A stretch of DNA of 64,000 nucleotides, taken from the NCBI RefSeq assembly GCF_022347725.1, contig NZ_JAKRGB010000011.1:62001-126000 (forward strand), in the 5' to 3' direction. This document shows positions 17,319 to 27,079 of this stretch, piece by piece (position 1 is the stretch's first letter; the number at the start of each line of letters is the position of its first letter). Source of the stretch: Ruegeria sp. Ofav3-42. Its GTDB lineage: Bacteria > Pseudomonadota > Alphaproteobacteria > Rhodobacterales > Rhodobacteraceae. Below the pieces are notes generated by a model. It saw only the letters and a program-made list of their open reading frames with translations. It did no database searches and was not told where the DNA came from. The translations under genes and the position numbers were made by a program.

Positions 17319-20300
17319 TCAATGGTCTTTGGGAGGTGAGCCATAGGTCTTTTTCGGCTCATCCGGTTTTGTCGGCTGCGCATTGGGTCCGTCCGATACG
17401 GTTGGCGCTGGTGCACGCATCAGGTTTCGCAAGAACAGAGGCGCAAGTCCCGAAAGCGGGTTTACCGACACTCTCGGCTTTGTCAGCGGCCCAGTCAGGC
17501 TGTAGTTAAAGCCGATGACGCCCTCGCCCTTTTTGGTGAACACACTTCCGATCGCGTTCACCAGATAGATCGGAGAAATCGCACCGCGCAGGTTCAGCAT
17601 ACCGGCAACCGTATCTATCGTTCCATCAAAGGACAGCCCCATCGACGGACCGACGGCGCTGCCGCTGAGAACCTTGATCTCGGTCGGCGTGATCCGCATA
17701 CGGCTTTCGATCGTCGAGAAAAAGATCCCCTGCCCGGTCATTTCATCCAGCAAACCAACAACGCTGATGGCATCAAGCAGCGCGGCCATCGCGGGGGCAT
17801 CGGTTATGCGCGTGTTCACGATCTTCAGGATCACGTCGTAGTTCCCCGGCGCGTTCACCGGTTCGAGCTTCATATCCAGCCCTCCACCCCGCGCCTGCGT
17901 GATCACGCCAGCCGACCGCAATACGGCACCCGCATCGTTCGACTTTATGTCGACCGCGCTGCGCCCGCCACGTGGCGACACCTGACCGCTGACCGAAGCA
18001 CCGCCGTTCACCTGCGCCGAGAACGTTCCGTTGACGCCCCCGGTGGTTTGGAAAACACCTCTGAACCCGGTGAGGGACACATCTTCGGTCACTTGAAGCC
18101 GATCCAGCAGGACATCGATCCTTGGACCGGGGCCAGAACCACCACCTCCGCCGCCCCCTGACCCAAAGGTTGCGCGACCCAGATTCATGACACCGCCCTG
18201 AACGACGATATTGGGAACAGGGCCACCGGTGTTGATCAGTTCTGCCGGAACCGCGAGCCAGTTGCCCAGGTCGAACGAGCTGAACCGCATCCGGTCGAAC
18301 TGACCGCCGTCTTTGAACGAGATTGTTGCCGTGCTGCGTAAACCGGCCACGTCCAATGTCAGATTATCCACTCTGGGCTGTTTGCCCAGCGTCGCGTCCA
18401 AGGCCATCGTGCCGGTCGTGCCTGTCCCCTTTCGCCAACCAAGCTCCGGGATCGCAAGACCGACCCCGGCCAGATTCGACGTCGCGGACAATTTGACAGG
18501 CTCATCCGCGCCGATACCCACCGTGATATCCGCCGTGCCCTTTCCGGTCAGCATGCCCGAGGGCAACGGAACTTTCAGTTCGGCCATCAACAGCGGAGAC
18601 AGTTCGATCTGGCCAGTCAGCTCACTGCGTTGCGGCCCGGCTCCACCGATTGGCTGACGCCACGCCGCCTGCATCGGGACCTGCCCAAACAGCCCGGAGC
18701 CGTCGATTTTCACTTCGGTTTGATTTCCGGACAGGTTGAGCTGATCCGCGCTGACAGAATAGCCGGGAACCAGCTTGTCACTTTGAACATCATCGATATC
18801 ACCGGTGTAGTGGAACTCGGTATCCTCGAATTTCAGCCCCTTTTTCAAAGGCAGCGACAGGGTGCCGGAAAGGTTCACTTCACCTGCCGCCAGATCAACC
18901 GGCAAATTGGCCTTGGTCATCAGGCTTAGGGGGGGGCGGTCCAGCAGTGACAATGCCGCCTCCACGCTTCCCTGCGCCTTGATCCGTGCAACTGCGGGCG
19001 TTGCCCCCTTAGCTGTCGTGTCGGGAATAATGAAAGAAGTTCCGGACGCATCCACCTGACCACCTTGATCGGCGATAACGACGCCACTTTCTGCAGTGAC
19101 GGTGAAACGGTCTTTCAAAAGGCTGAGACGCCCCTGCGTGTTTTCAATCGGTGGAAGGGTTTTTGCAAATCTGATTTCGGCCTGCTCGAACCCAAGGCCG
19201 AGATAGAGATCCGGCTTGCTGCCGGGTCTTACCCGGAGCGCGAATTCGACATCCGAAAACTGACCTTTGAACAGGTTTTCGGACACCCATTTCCTGGGGT
19301 TCGGTGCCAGCCGCTCGGGCCAATACCTCAACAGGTTTTCCGACCCCATTTTGTCCAGTTGCGCATCCAGTTCCGCCACCCAGCCGTCGGGCTGACCGAT
19401 CAGTTTTCCCGTAGCGTGAAGTTCGTGGTGGGTGTCCTTGATAGTCATCTGACCCAACCGCAACTCAAACGGTGCCAGTTTCATCTGAAAATCCAGATCC
19501 GCCCGCGCCGTTTCAAGCGATTCCGGAAACAGGCCGCCCGGGTAGATGTCGATACTGTTCAATGTCAGCTGAGACGTAAGACTCTCCAGAACGCCATTCT
19601 CAATACCGTTCAGAAACGCTTTGCCCTCGGCCTGCACCGCGCCAAGGTCGGAGACAACCGAAGCCTCATTGAAGTCCAGAACCTGCCGCGCAGGGTCATA
19701 GGTGAAATAGGCCCGGGCCGAGTCAAAGCGAATGGGTGGCGTTTCCGGAGTGGGTTGCAGCACGCCTTCACCCAGGTTCAGCGTCGCAAAAAGTGGACCC
19801 AGTGCGGCCTGACCGTCGACACTGCCCCTCAGCGCGCCTGAAATCGGTGCTTTCAGCACCTGCAGCCAGGACAGCGCCAGACTTTGACCGGCGATATCCT
19901 CGGATGGCAAATCAGTGATCGAAACGCCAAACGTGGCCTGAGGGGTACCAAGTACGCTGGTATAATTTGCCTCGATCGTACTGGCGTAATCGCGCCCGGT
20001 CAGAACCGAGAACCCGGTGGCGAGACGCATTTCATCGCCCTCTCGAGTGATCGAGATATGACCTCCGTCAAATACCCAGGCCCGCCCCAGGCGCAGGTCC
20101 TGATAATCCAGTGTCAGGGATTCCAGATCGACTGACCGCAATCCCGACAGGATCGGCGACAGGAACACATCGTCGGATTCCTCGATGAGCTGAGCCAGCG
20201 TCGGCGCCTTTTGGACCGGAGTGCTTCCCGACCCCACGGTCAGCGACAGCGCACCGTCCTCCCCTCGGGTCAGTGCGATTTGCGCGCCGAGCAAAACAAT

Positions 20301-20714
20301 CCGCCGGGGCCGTATCTGACCGCGCAACAGGCCGCGCATCGACAACCGGGTCCGCAATTCGGATACTTGAGCGATCTGTCGACCAGCGGCATCGCTGATC
20401 GTCACGTCCGTCAACCGGATTCGCGGGCGCCAGTTCTCGTTGACGATAAAGCTGGCATCCCCGAACGTGAATTTCAGGCCCCCAAGGCTCTGCTCAAGGC
20501 GCGCTTCGACCCTTTCCCGCACCCATTCGGGCGCATGCAACTGTTTGCCGATCAGAAAAAACCAACCGGCACCGGCCAGAAGACACAGGAACAACGCGGT
20601 TACGATGGCCCAACGCGCGGCAATACGGCGACGTGACCGGCGGCGCACAGGCTTTTGTGGCCGGTCGGCACTTGCGTCTTCGTGCTGAACCAAATTTTTA
20701 TCCACGTCTTTCAA
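17319..20714 (-). CDS. AsmA-like/DUF3971 giant envelope protein (YhdP type)
   Basis: 1131-residue protein with a positively charged N-terminus, one transmembrane helix ([22 protein letters not shown], about residues 33-55) and a very long periplasmic part of beta-strand repeats, as in the AsmA/YhdP/TamB group thought to form lipid-conducting bridges between the membranes. A DUF3971-type region covers roughly 250-850 and the AsmA_2-like C-terminus ([43 protein letters not shown]) the last 300 residues. Odd feature: an eight-Gly run within [14 protein letters not shown] near residue 850. C-terminal tail is Pro-rich. Role in phospholipid transport is inference from family. Confidence 0.85.
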   Translation of the reverse strand: MKDVDKNLVQHEDASADRPQKPVRRRSRRRIAARWAIVTALFLCLLAGAGWFFLIGKQLHAPEWVRERVEARLEQSLGGLKFTFGDASFIVNENWRPRIRLTDVTISDAAGRQIAQVSELRTRLSMRGLLRGQIRPRRIVLLGAQIALTRGEDGALSLTVGSGSTPVQKAPTLAQLIEESDDVFLSPILSGLRSVDLESLTLDYQDLRLGRAWVFDGGHISITREGDEMRLATGFSVLTGRDYASTIEANYTSVLGTPQATFGVSITDLPSEDIAGQSLALSWLQVLKAPISGALRGSVDGQAALGPLFATLNLGEGVLQPTPETPPIRFDSARAYFTYDPARQVLDFNEASVVSDLGAVQAEGKAFLNGIENGVLESLTSQLTLNSIDIYPGGLFPESLETARADLDFQMKLAPFELRLGQMTIKDTHHELHATGKLIGQPDGWVAELDAQLDKMGSENLLRYWPERLAPNPRKWVSENLFKGQFSDVEFALRVRPGSKPDLYLGLGFEQAEIRFAKTLPPIENTQGRLSLLKDRFTVTAESGVVIADQGGQVDASGTSFIIPDTTAKGATPAVARIKAQGSVEAALSLLDRPPLSLMTKANLPVDLAAGEVNLSGTLSLPLKKGLKFEDTEFHYTGDIDDVQSDKLVPGYSVSADQLNLSGNQTEVKIDGSGLFGQVPMQAAWRQPIGGAGPQRSELTGQIELSPLLMAELKVPLPSGMLTGKGTADITVGIGADEPVKLSATSNLAGVGLAIPELGWRKGTGTTGTMALDATLGKQPRVDNLTLDVAGLRSTATISFKDGGQFDRMRFSSFDLGNWLAVPAELINTGGPVPNIVVQGGVMNLGRATFGSGGGGGGGSGPGPRIDVLLDRLQVTEDVSLTGFRGVFQTTGGVNGTFSAQVNGGASVSGQVSPRGGRSAVDIKSNDAGAVLRSAGVITQARGGGLDMKLEPVNAPGNYDVILKIVNTRITDAPAMAALLDAISVVGLLDEMTGQGIFFSTIESRMRITPTEIKVLSGSAVGPSMGLSFDGTIDTVAGMLNLRGAISPIYLVNAIGSVFTKKGEGVIGFNYSLTGPLTKPRVSVNPLSGLAPLFLRNLMRAPAPTVSDGPNAQPTKPDEPKKTYGSPPKDH

Positions 20715-20773
20715 CCCGCTCGCGTCGCCCTATTATGCCGGGCAGCACTTAAAATCCTTTAGCGGAGTTTCCA

Positions 20774-21235
20774 ATGCCCGACGTTACAGACATCGCCCCT
20801 GATTTCACATTACCCCGCGACGGAGGCGGCGAGGTTACCCTTTCGGACCTGCGCGGCGGCACCGTCGTGCTGTTTTTCTATCCCCGTGATGATACGCCGG
20901 GCTGCACCAAGGAATCCATCGGTTTCTCGGAACAACTTCAGGCCTTTGCCGACGCGGGCGCTCAAGTTTTCGGCATCTCGCGGGACAGTGTTGCCAAGCA
21001 CGACAAATTTGTTGCCAAGCACAACCTGACAACGCCGCTGCTGTCGGACGAAGGGTCAACGGTTTGCGACGATTACGGCGTCTGGGTCGAAAAGAACATG
21101 TACGGCAAGAAATCGATGGGCATTCAGCGCTCGACCTTCCTTATCGACAGCGACGGCAAGATCGCCAGGGTCTGGCGCAAGGTCAAAGTCCCCGGCCATG
21201 TGGATGAGGTGCTTGAGGCCGTGCGCGCACTTTAG
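20774..21235 (+). CDS. bcp: Thioredoxin-dependent thiol peroxidase (BCP/peroxiredoxin Q)
   Basis: Cytoplasmic peroxiredoxin of 153 residues that reduces hydrogen and organic peroxides. Peroxidatic Cys44 sits in DDTPGCTKESIGF with the catalytic Thr and Arg (Arg123-type in the loop MGIQRSTFLI). Position 49, a resolving Cys in E. coli Bcp, is Ile here; Cys98 in STVCDDYG is a possible substitute. Start has GCGGAG upstream. It is the first of several plus-strand genes after the AsmA-like protein and is divergent from that gene. Confidence 0.95.
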   Translation: MPDVTDIAPDFTLPRDGGGEVTLSDLRGGTVVLFFYPRDDTPGCTKESIGFSEQLQAFADAGAQVFGISRDSVAKHDKFVAKHNLTTPLLSDEGSTVCDDYGVWVEKNMYGKKSMGIQRSTFLIDSDGKIARVWRKVKVPGHVDEVLEAVRAL

Positions 21236-21299
21236 CCCTCTCGACCACGGTCGCCATCCGGTTTAAGAGCCGCCAACCCAGATCAGCGGAGACAACGCG

Positions 21300-22136
21300 G
21301 TGTCCAAAACACTGACCCAGATGGCGACCGAAGTCCTGACAACAGCGGACGGCCGGGAAAAGACCGCCCTGTCCAAGCGGCATGCCGCCGCCTGGTTTGC
21401 ATCGCGAAAAGGCGACGCGCCCGCGATTGAGGTCGGAACGGCGTCTCCGCCGCTAAACCCTGCCCGCCCAGACGAGCCCGAATTGCTGTCACCGCGCGAC
21501 GTGCCAAAACGCCGCCCGGGAACCGAGGCAGGGCGGATCGCCCTACTGCACGCGGTTGCGCATATCGAACTGAACGCCGTGGACCTGCATTGGGACATCA
21601 TCGCACGCTTTGGCCACGTACCGATGCCGATTGGTTTTTACGACGACTGGGTCAAATGCGCCGAAGAAGAATCGCGGCATTTCGAAATGGTCTGCGATTG
21701 TCTGGAACAGATGGGCAGCCATTATGGTGCCCTGCCCGCGCATGCCGGCATGTGGCGCGCAGCCGAGGACACGACAGAGGACTTGATGGGCCGACTGGCC
21801 GTTGTCCCTATGGTGCTTGAGGCGCGCGGGCTGGACGTGACACCCGGCATGATCGACATCTTCCGCAAGGCCAAAGAAGAACAGGCGATTGCCGCGCTTG
21901 AGGTCATCTATGCCGAAGAAGTTGGCCATGTGGCCTACGGGTCCAAATGGTTCCATTTCCTTTGCGGGCGCGAAAACGCCGACCCCAAAGACGTGTTCCA
22001 CGAACTTGTGCGCCGTTACTTCCACGGCGTCCTCAAGCCCCCATTCAATGAGGAAAAGCGCGCCGAAGCAGGGCTGCCGCCGGATTTCTACTGGCCTCTC
22101 ACCGAAGACCTGCCTCCGCCCGGACAAGCGCAATAA
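21300..22136 (+). CDS. DUF455 family ferritin-like protein
   Basis: 278 residues, GTG start with AGCGGAGA upstream. The family has a ferritin-like helical bundle; likely metal ligands are in HIELNAVDLHWD, EEESRHFEMVCDCLEQMG and the paired EVIYAEEVGHVAYGSKW. Relatives are distantly similar to the tRNA hydroxylase MiaE, but the reaction is unknown, so no function is assigned. It follows bcp by 64 nt and may be transcribed with it. Cytoplasmic, no signal. Confidence 0.87.
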   Translation: MSKTLTQMATEVLTTADGREKTALSKRHAAAWFASRKGDAPAIEVGTASPPLNPARPDEPELLSPRDVPKRRPGTEAGRIALLHAVAHIELNAVDLHWDIIARFGHVPMPIGFYDDWVKCAEEESRHFEMVCDCLEQMGSHYGALPAHAGMWRAAEDTTEDLMGRLAVVPMVLEARGLDVTPGMIDIFRKAKEEQAIAALEVIYAEEVGHVAYGSKWFHFLCGRENADPKDVFHELVRRYFHGVLKPPFNEEKRAEAGLPPDFYWPLTEDLPPPGQAQ

Positions 22137-22315
22137 ACCTGCGCAAGTTGACGTTATCGGCAATTTCCCGCCTAGAATTGGCGGTAAAATCCGCTAACGC
22201 AGGGTCGGCTGGTTAACAAACTTGCCCAAAGCCCCCTCTCCATCTATGCACTTCGCCCAAGGGACGGCTATCACTCACGACCGGCCCGATCTTTGGGGAT
22301 GGAGAGGTAAGACGC

Positions 22316-23641
22316 GTGCGAACACGTCTGGCAATCAAACTACACTCACTGCTTGAGCGGCATTTTCCTGAACGCCGTGTATTTCTGAAATCAGACAACG
22401 ATACGCGATTCATCCGGCTCAGCTCGGAAACGCAGATCGTGGCCGTTGCCGGTGTCGGGCTGTTCGTCGCCTGGACGGCAGTAGCGACAGCCATTCTGCT
22501 GATGGACAGCATCGGCTCGGGGAATTTCCGAGAACAGGCAAAACGCGATCAGGCGACCTATCAGGAACGCCTGAATATCATGTCTGCAGAACGGGATATG
22601 CGCGCGCAAGAGGCTCTGGCAGCTCAGGACCGGTTTAACGCAGCGCTTGAGCAGATTTCGGCCATGCAGTCAGAATTGCTGGCATCGGAAAACCGCCGCC
22701 GTGAGCTTGAGACCGGGATCGAAGTCATCCAGACCACACTGCGCGCCACCATGAAACAGCGCGAAGAAGCCCGGACAGAATTGGTCACGCTGCAGCAGGA
22801 AGCTGGCGAAGGCGACATGTACATGGCCGCCGTTGCCAATCCCGAGCAGATGAACTTTATGACCGAGGCCTTGTCCCGCACCGCCGAGGAACGGGATCAG
22901 ATCGCGGCAAATGCCAAGAACGCGCTGGAGCAGCGCGACGACCTTGAGCTGGAAATCCGGCTGATGCAGGAACGCAGCGACGAAATCTTCCGTCAGCTTG
23001 AAGAAGCGATGGTGATCTCGGTGGAACCGCTGGACAAGATGTTCCGTCAGGCCGGTATGCCCACCGACCGCATTATCGAAGAAGTCCGCCGCGGCTACAG
23101 CGGCATGGGCGGCCCCCTAACCCCAATCTCTTTTAGCACGCGCGGTGAGGAACTGACCCCCGACGAGATCCGCGCGAATACTCTGCTGCAGCAAATGGAT
23201 CAGCTGAATCTGTATCGAATTGCAGCAGAGAAAGCGCCGTTTGCAAGCCCTGTTAATTCCGTCGTGCGATTCACGAGCGGTTTCGGGACGCGCCGCGACC
23301 CCAAGACAGGTGGTCGTCGCATGCATAACGGCGCTGATTTCGCAGGTGCCCATGGCACCGACATTTTTGCCACCGCCGACGGTGTGGTCGCTCACGCCGG
23401 CTGGCAGTCCGGGTTCGGACGGTTGGTAAAAATCAAGCACGCGTTCGGAATTGAGACACTTTATGCCCATAACACGAAGATACGTGTGAAGGTTGGTCAA
23501 AGGGTCTCGCGCGGGGATCATATTGCTGATATGGGTAGCACCGGACGGTCGACCGGCACGCACCTGCACTATGAAGTTCGCGTGAACGGAAAACCTGTTA
23601 ACCCAATGACTTACATCAAGGCTGCGAGAAATGTTTTCTAA
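22316..23641 (+). CDS. M23 family (LytM) metallopeptidase
   Basis: Membrane-anchored cell-wall endopeptidase-like protein, 441 residues, GTG start with GGAGAGG upstream. One transmembrane helix (IVAVAGVGLFVAWTAVATAILLM cut short here, about residues 42-64) is followed by a coiled-coil region (about 75-220), then the LytM domain (about 315-435). Zinc ligands are intact: His in MHNGADF, the Asp of the same motif, and HLHYE, so the enzyme should be active and not a degenerate EnvC-like activator. The last 11 bases overlap the bactofilin gene. M23-bactofilin pairs shape stalks, curvature and cell form in other alphaproteobacteria and epsilonproteobacteria. Confidence 0.92.
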   Translation: MRTRLAIKLHSLLERHFPERRVFLKSDNDTRFIRLSSETQIVAVAGVGLFVAWTAVATAILLMDSIGSGNFREQAKRDQATYQERLNIMSAERDMRAQEALAAQDRFNAALEQISAMQSELLASENRRRELETGIEVIQTTLRATMKQREEARTELVTLQQEAGEGDMYMAAVANPEQMNFMTEALSRTAEERDQIAANAKNALEQRDDLELEIRLMQERSDEIFRQLEEAMVISVEPLDKMFRQAGMPTDRIIEEVRRGYSGMGGPLTPISFSTRGEELTPDEIRANTLLQQMDQLNLYRIAAEKAPFASPVNSVVRFTSGFGTRRDPKTGGRRMHNGADFAGAHGTDIFATADGVVAHAGWQSGFGRLVKIKHAFGIETLYAHNTKIRVKVGQRVSRGDHIADMGSTGRSTGTHLHYEVRVNGKPVNPMTYIKAARNVF

Positions 23642-24131
23642 GAGCAAAATCAACGAGCCCGCGTCCACTGCCCCTGAGGCGGCAAAACCCGCTGCACCGG
23701 CGACACCGGCGGCCCCTGCACCGGCAGAAAACAAGGCCAGCACCGCGCCCAAGCCCAAGCCACCGGCATCGGTTCTGTCCTCGGACCTGCACATCACGGG
23801 CAACCTGAAGACATCGGGCGACATTCAGGTTGAAGGCACAGTCGAAGGCGACATCCGCGCCCATCTGCTGACCATTGGCGAAACCGCAACCATCAAAGGC
23901 GAAGTCACCGCCGATGACGTCGTGATCAACGGCCGTATCGTTGGCCGCGTACGTGGTCTGAAAGTCCGTTTGACCTCGACCGCACGCGTCGAAGGCGACA
24001 TCATCCACAAGACAATCGCGATCGAAAGCGGTGCGCATTTCGAAGGTTCGGTACAGCGTCAGGACGACCCTCTGAACCCGGGCCGCAGCGGCAAGTCGGG
24101 CGCGAATCCGGCGGCCGAAGTCAAGCAGTAA
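23631..24131 (+). CDS. Bactofilin (polymer-forming cytoskeletal protein)
   Basis: Beta-helical protein of 166 residues that polymerises without nucleotide. The Ala/Pro-rich N-terminal tail (about 1-42: PEAAKPAAPATPAAPAPAEN) is disordered and usually contacts membrane or partners; the DUF583 core (about 43-150) shows six-residue-spaced turns (GNLKTSGDIQVEGTVEGDI, GEVTADDVVINGRIVGRV). Overlaps the M23 peptidase gene by 11 bp, so the two are translationally linked and likely work together in localised wall remodelling. Terminator at 24156-24184 follows. Confidence 0.94.
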   Translation: MFSKSKINEPASTAPEAAKPAAPATPAAPAPAENKASTAPKPKPPASVLSSDLHITGNLKTSGDIQVEGTVEGDIRAHLLTIGETATIKGEVTADDVVINGRIVGRVRGLKVRLTSTARVEGDIIHKTIAIESGAHFEGSVQRQDDPLNPGRSGKSGANPAAEVKQ

Positions 24132-24155
24132 CGCTGACACCCACCCAAAGTTTCG

Positions 24156-24184
24156 AACGCCGCGGGGAAGCCTGCGGCGTTTTT
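24156..24184 (+). terminator. Rho-independent terminator after the bactofilin gene
   Basis: Perfect 8-bp stem AACGCCGC / GCGGCGTT with a 10-nt loop, followed by TTT. It lies 25 nt after the bactofilin stop and separates this unit from the MtfA-like gene. Confidence 0.85.
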
Positions 24185-24248
24185 CATTTGTCGAGGCTGA
24201 TTGGGATTTCCGGTTCCAACCGCCGGGCGGGTCCCTATAGTGAGCCCC

Positions 24249-25058
24249 ATGCTGTTTTTCTTTATTGCGCTTGCGCTTATCGCTGGCTTCTTTCTGTATC
24301 GCCATTGGTCCAAATCACAGGCGCGGCAACAGCTTTTGTCCACGCCGCTTACAGAGCATCAACGCATGATCGTCGAACAGCAGGTGCCGCTTATCCGCCG
24401 CCTGCCACTGGACCTGCGCGTCAAGCTGGACGGCAAAGTGAACCTGTTTCTGAATCAGGTGCGCTTCTATGGCTGCGACGGGCTTGAAGTCACAGAAGAG
24501 ATGGAGCTGGCCATCGCCGCGCAGGCTTGCCTGCTGATCGTCAACAGCGACCTCTGGTACGACCATCTTACGACCATCCTTATCTACCCGAACGCCTTCA
24601 AATCGCGGCAGCGCAGGCAGGAAGGATACGTGGTCAGTGAAAAGGAAATCGTGCGAACCGGCGAAAGCTGGGACCGCGGGCCTGTCATCCTGTCGTGGAC
24701 ACACAGTAAGCTGGGTGCCCTGAACGACCATGACGGGCAGAATGTTGTTTTGCATGAATTCGCCCATCAGGTCGACGATATGTCCGGCGGTACGAACGGC
24801 GTACCCATCCTGAGCGACGGACAAAGCTTTGCCGAATGGGAACGCGTCTTTCTGACCGCCTATGACGACCTTGTCCGCGCCGTAGAAAGCGGGCGGCATA
24901 CCGTCATCGATGCATACGGCGCGACGGGACATGAAGAGTTCTTTGCCGTCTCGGTCGAAGTGTTCTTTGAGAAGCCCCGCGCGTTAAAGGCCGAAGCACC
25001 GGACGTATATGCACAACTGTCCAAACTCTTCCGCCTGGACCCGGTCAGCTGGAATTGA
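24249..25058 (+). CDS. Zinc-dependent peptidase of the MtfA family
   Basis: 269 residues from the ATG at 24249. An N-terminal transmembrane helix (FFFIALALIAGFFLYRHW) is present, unlike the soluble E. coli MtfA. The zinc motif is VLHEFAHQVDDMSGG and the third ligand is in GHEEFFAVSVEVFFEKP. In E. coli MtfA (YeeI) binds the glucose repressor Mlc and has aminopeptidase activity; whether the anchored alphaproteobacterial form does the same is not known. The longer frame from 24201 lacks a ribosome binding site. Confidence 0.86.
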   Translation: MLFFFIALALIAGFFLYRHWSKSQARQQLLSTPLTEHQRMIVEQQVPLIRRLPLDLRVKLDGKVNLFLNQVRFYGCDGLEVTEEMELAIAAQACLLIVNSDLWYDHLTTILIYPNAFKSRQRRQEGYVVSEKEIVRTGESWDRGPVILSWTHSKLGALNDHDGQNVVLHEFAHQVDDMSGGTNGVPILSDGQSFAEWERVFLTAYDDLVRAVESGRHTVIDAYGATGHEEFFAVSVEVFFEKPRALKAEAPDVYAQLSKLFRLDPVSWN

Positions 25059-25119
25059 GGTACCGAATTCAGCACTCACATAGAAAGGCCGCGTCACCTG
25101 AAGAAATCGGCGCGAACCC

Positions 25120-25911
25120 TCATCGCTTTTTCCAGCTCGAGACGGAGCGGACCCCGTTCCCATCCAGCGCTCCATTGGCAAGAATAAAGCGTTCGCGCAC
25201 CAGATTGATTTCATCGTCTGAATAGAGGCCGTCCCCATCTGAATCCGCGGCGGTGGCTGCCGCCCAAAGCAGTTCGGTGAACTCCTCAAAGGTCAAAACT
25301 GCATCCCCGTCTGTGTCAAACTCCTCCAGATACGGGACCGGTTTCGGCTGTGCCGTTTCCTCCGCTCCGGTATAGCCGCCTTGCGGGTCATCAACCACGA
25401 TTTCCCCGGTTTCCGGGGCCCCCATGAGATCCCGGATGTAAGCCGTTTGTTGTCCAAGTTTATCCTTAAACCGTTCCGTCGCCGCTTCGAACGTTGCACC
25501 TTGCTTGTATTCGTGAGCGGCTGATTTCCAGGCGTCTTTGGACCAGAAGACCTCAAGCTCGGATTGCGTGACGACACCGTCACGGTCCAGATCATATCGC
25601 GCCGGTTCTTTGGTCACGGAAAACGAATATTTGTTTGAGACCACTCGCAAATAGTCAACGGAATCCGCATGAGACAGCACGATATCAGCGTTAGACATCA
25701 GCGCGAAATAGTTCAAAGCAATTTGCCTACGTACGTCTTCGGTTGAGACCTCAGACTGCGGGAATATAAAGACACTGCGGAACGCCAACCCAAGATAGAA
25801 ATCCACGCCCGCGCTTTCTGCCTGTTGCTGAGCATAGGCCGGGATCGGTGCAGCAAGACCCAGAACAGCGCAGAGAGGCGCGCAACGCGTCAGTTGAATC
25901 CGTTTTGTCAT
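25120..25911 (-). CDS. Secreted EF-hand calcium-binding protein
   Basis: Exported protein of 263 residues. A signal peptide (APLCAVLGLAAPIPAYAQQ) leads to a helical body. Three EF-hand-like loops are visible: DLDRDGVVTQSELEVF near residue 108, FDTDGDAVLTFEEFTEL near 198 and DSDGDGLYSDDEINLV near 222, so it should bind calcium. No enzymatic domain recognised. The gene and its upstream region are AT-richer than the neighbours, and it has no operon partner. It may be a calcium sensor or buffer in the periplasm; that is inference. Confidence 0.8.
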   Translation of the reverse strand: MTKRIQLTRCAPLCAVLGLAAPIPAYAQQQAESAGVDFYLGLAFRSVFIFPQSEVSTEDVRRQIALNYFALMSNADIVLSHADSVDYLRVVSNKYSFSVTKEPARYDLDRDGVVTQSELEVFWSKDAWKSAAHEYKQGATFEAATERFKDKLGQQTAYIRDLMGAPETGEIVVDDPQGGYTGAEETAQPKPVPYLEEFDTDGDAVLTFEEFTELLWAAATAADSDGDGLYSDDEINLVRERFILANGALDGNGVRSVSSWKKR

Positions 25912-26230
25912 TTCTTATTCCAATCTAGCTCAAAAAATTTCTTCAAACTCACACCATCTCAAGAAAAGCGTGGCTCCAAGCATTGTATTTTTCTTTTCAG
26001 CAAAGTGACGCATATCCGACAGCGTTCCTCTCGAAATCAGTCAGCAAAGAGAAGGGCAAGTATTGAAGGGGATCGGGTCGAAACCCAAACGGCCGGGGCA
26101 CAAATCAACCACTGAGGCAGTTACCCAAAAGAAATAACTTAAACAGAAAAAATGTCCCTCGTTTTCAAGTGTTTCACAAATTGTATTTTTTGAATTAACC
26201 TTAAATCAGTGTTTTCTGGAGGATTTTTTT
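25912..26230. promoter_or_regulatory. AT-rich divergent intergenic region (EF-hand gene / aquaporin)
   Basis: 319 nt with no convincing gene. It is strongly AT-rich near the aquaporin end (ATTGTATTTTTTGAATTAACC) and must hold the promoters of both divergent genes. The aquaporin ribosome binding site is GGAGG at about 26218-26222. A short ORF across 25825-26115 has no ribosome binding site and overlaps the EF-hand gene start; not called. Confidence 0.5.
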
Positions 26231-26920
26231 ATGTCATCAAAACTCATGGCCGAGTTCTTCGGCACGTTCTGGCTGGTGCTGGGCGGTTGCGGCAGTGCGG
26301 TTCTGGCGGCAGGCGTTGCCGATGTGGGCATCGGCTGGCTGGGCGTTTCCTTTGCCTTTGGCCTGACCGTTTTGACAATGGCCTTCGCGGTCGGGCATAT
26401 CTCGGGCGGGCATTTCAACCCTGCGGTTAGCCTTGGGCTGATGATAGGCGGCAGATTTCCAGCCAAGGATTTGCTGCCCTATTGGGTTGCTCAGGTCATC
26501 GGCGCAATTGCAGCGGCAGCCGTACTTTACTTGATTGTCAGTGGCGCGCCGGGATTCGAAGGAGTCGGCAGCTTTGCGTCAAACGGGTATGGAGAGGCTT
26601 CTCCCGAAGGCTACTCACTCACGTCGGCCTTGGTGATCGAGATCGTGATGACCGCCTTCTTTATCATCATCATTCTGGGCGCGACGTCAGCAGGTGCTCC
26701 GGCGGGCTTCGGGCCGATCGCCATCGGTCTTGGCCTGACACTGATCCACCTGATTTCTATCCCAGTGACGAACACCTCCGTCAACCCGGCGCGGTCAACT
26801 GGTGTGGCCCTGTTTGCGGATGGGCCAGCGCTGGCACAGCTCTGGCTGTTCTGGGTCGCGCCTTTGATCGGTGGGGCCATCGGTGCCCTGATCTGGAAGG
26901 CGATGACGACCGACGACTGA
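26231..26920 (+). CDS. aqpZ: Aquaporin Z
   Basis: Water channel of the inner membrane, 229 residues with six transmembrane helices and two half-helices. Both pore motifs are intact: [11 protein letters not shown] and [10 protein letters not shown]. The selectivity-filter positions fit a water-specific channel (Phe in the first helices, His in [12 protein letters not shown], Arg after the second NPA). Good Shine-Dalgarno GGAGG upstream. It stands alone, with AT-rich upstream sequence, so expression may be regulated by osmotic conditions; that is not shown by the sequence. Confidence 0.96.
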   Translation: MSSKLMAEFFGTFWLVLGGCGSAVLAAGVADVGIGWLGVSFAFGLTVLTMAFAVGHISGGHFNPAVSLGLMIGGRFPAKDLLPYWVAQVIGAIAAAAVLYLIVSGAPGFEGVGSFASNGYGEASPEGYSLTSALVIEIVMTAFFIIIILGATSAGAPAGFGPIAIGLGLTLIHLISIPVTNTSVNPARSTGVALFADGPALAQLWLFWVAPLIGGAIGALIWKAMTTDD

Positions 26921-27079
26921 TCAGGTTTCTTCAGGGTCCGGGGGCATACCTTGGACCCTGCCCGGTGTTTTCAGGAGTAACCAGCGCTATCAGCGCCTGC
27001 CGAGCCATTCCCCCACTTTCACCGACAATCGGTTGCGGCTATGCATGGGTGGCAACGGCAACAGGAACTTTCACCCGCC

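Noticed and set aside
19065..19841. 258-codon plus-strand ORF inside the AsmA-like gene
   Set aside because: Antisense frame without any recognisable domain or ribosome binding site; the 1131-residue minus-strand frame has clear family features.
26934..26958. Terminator after aqpZ (GGGTCC / GGACCC)
   Set aside because: Only 6 bp with a 13-nt loop and no adjacent T-run; too weak to call.
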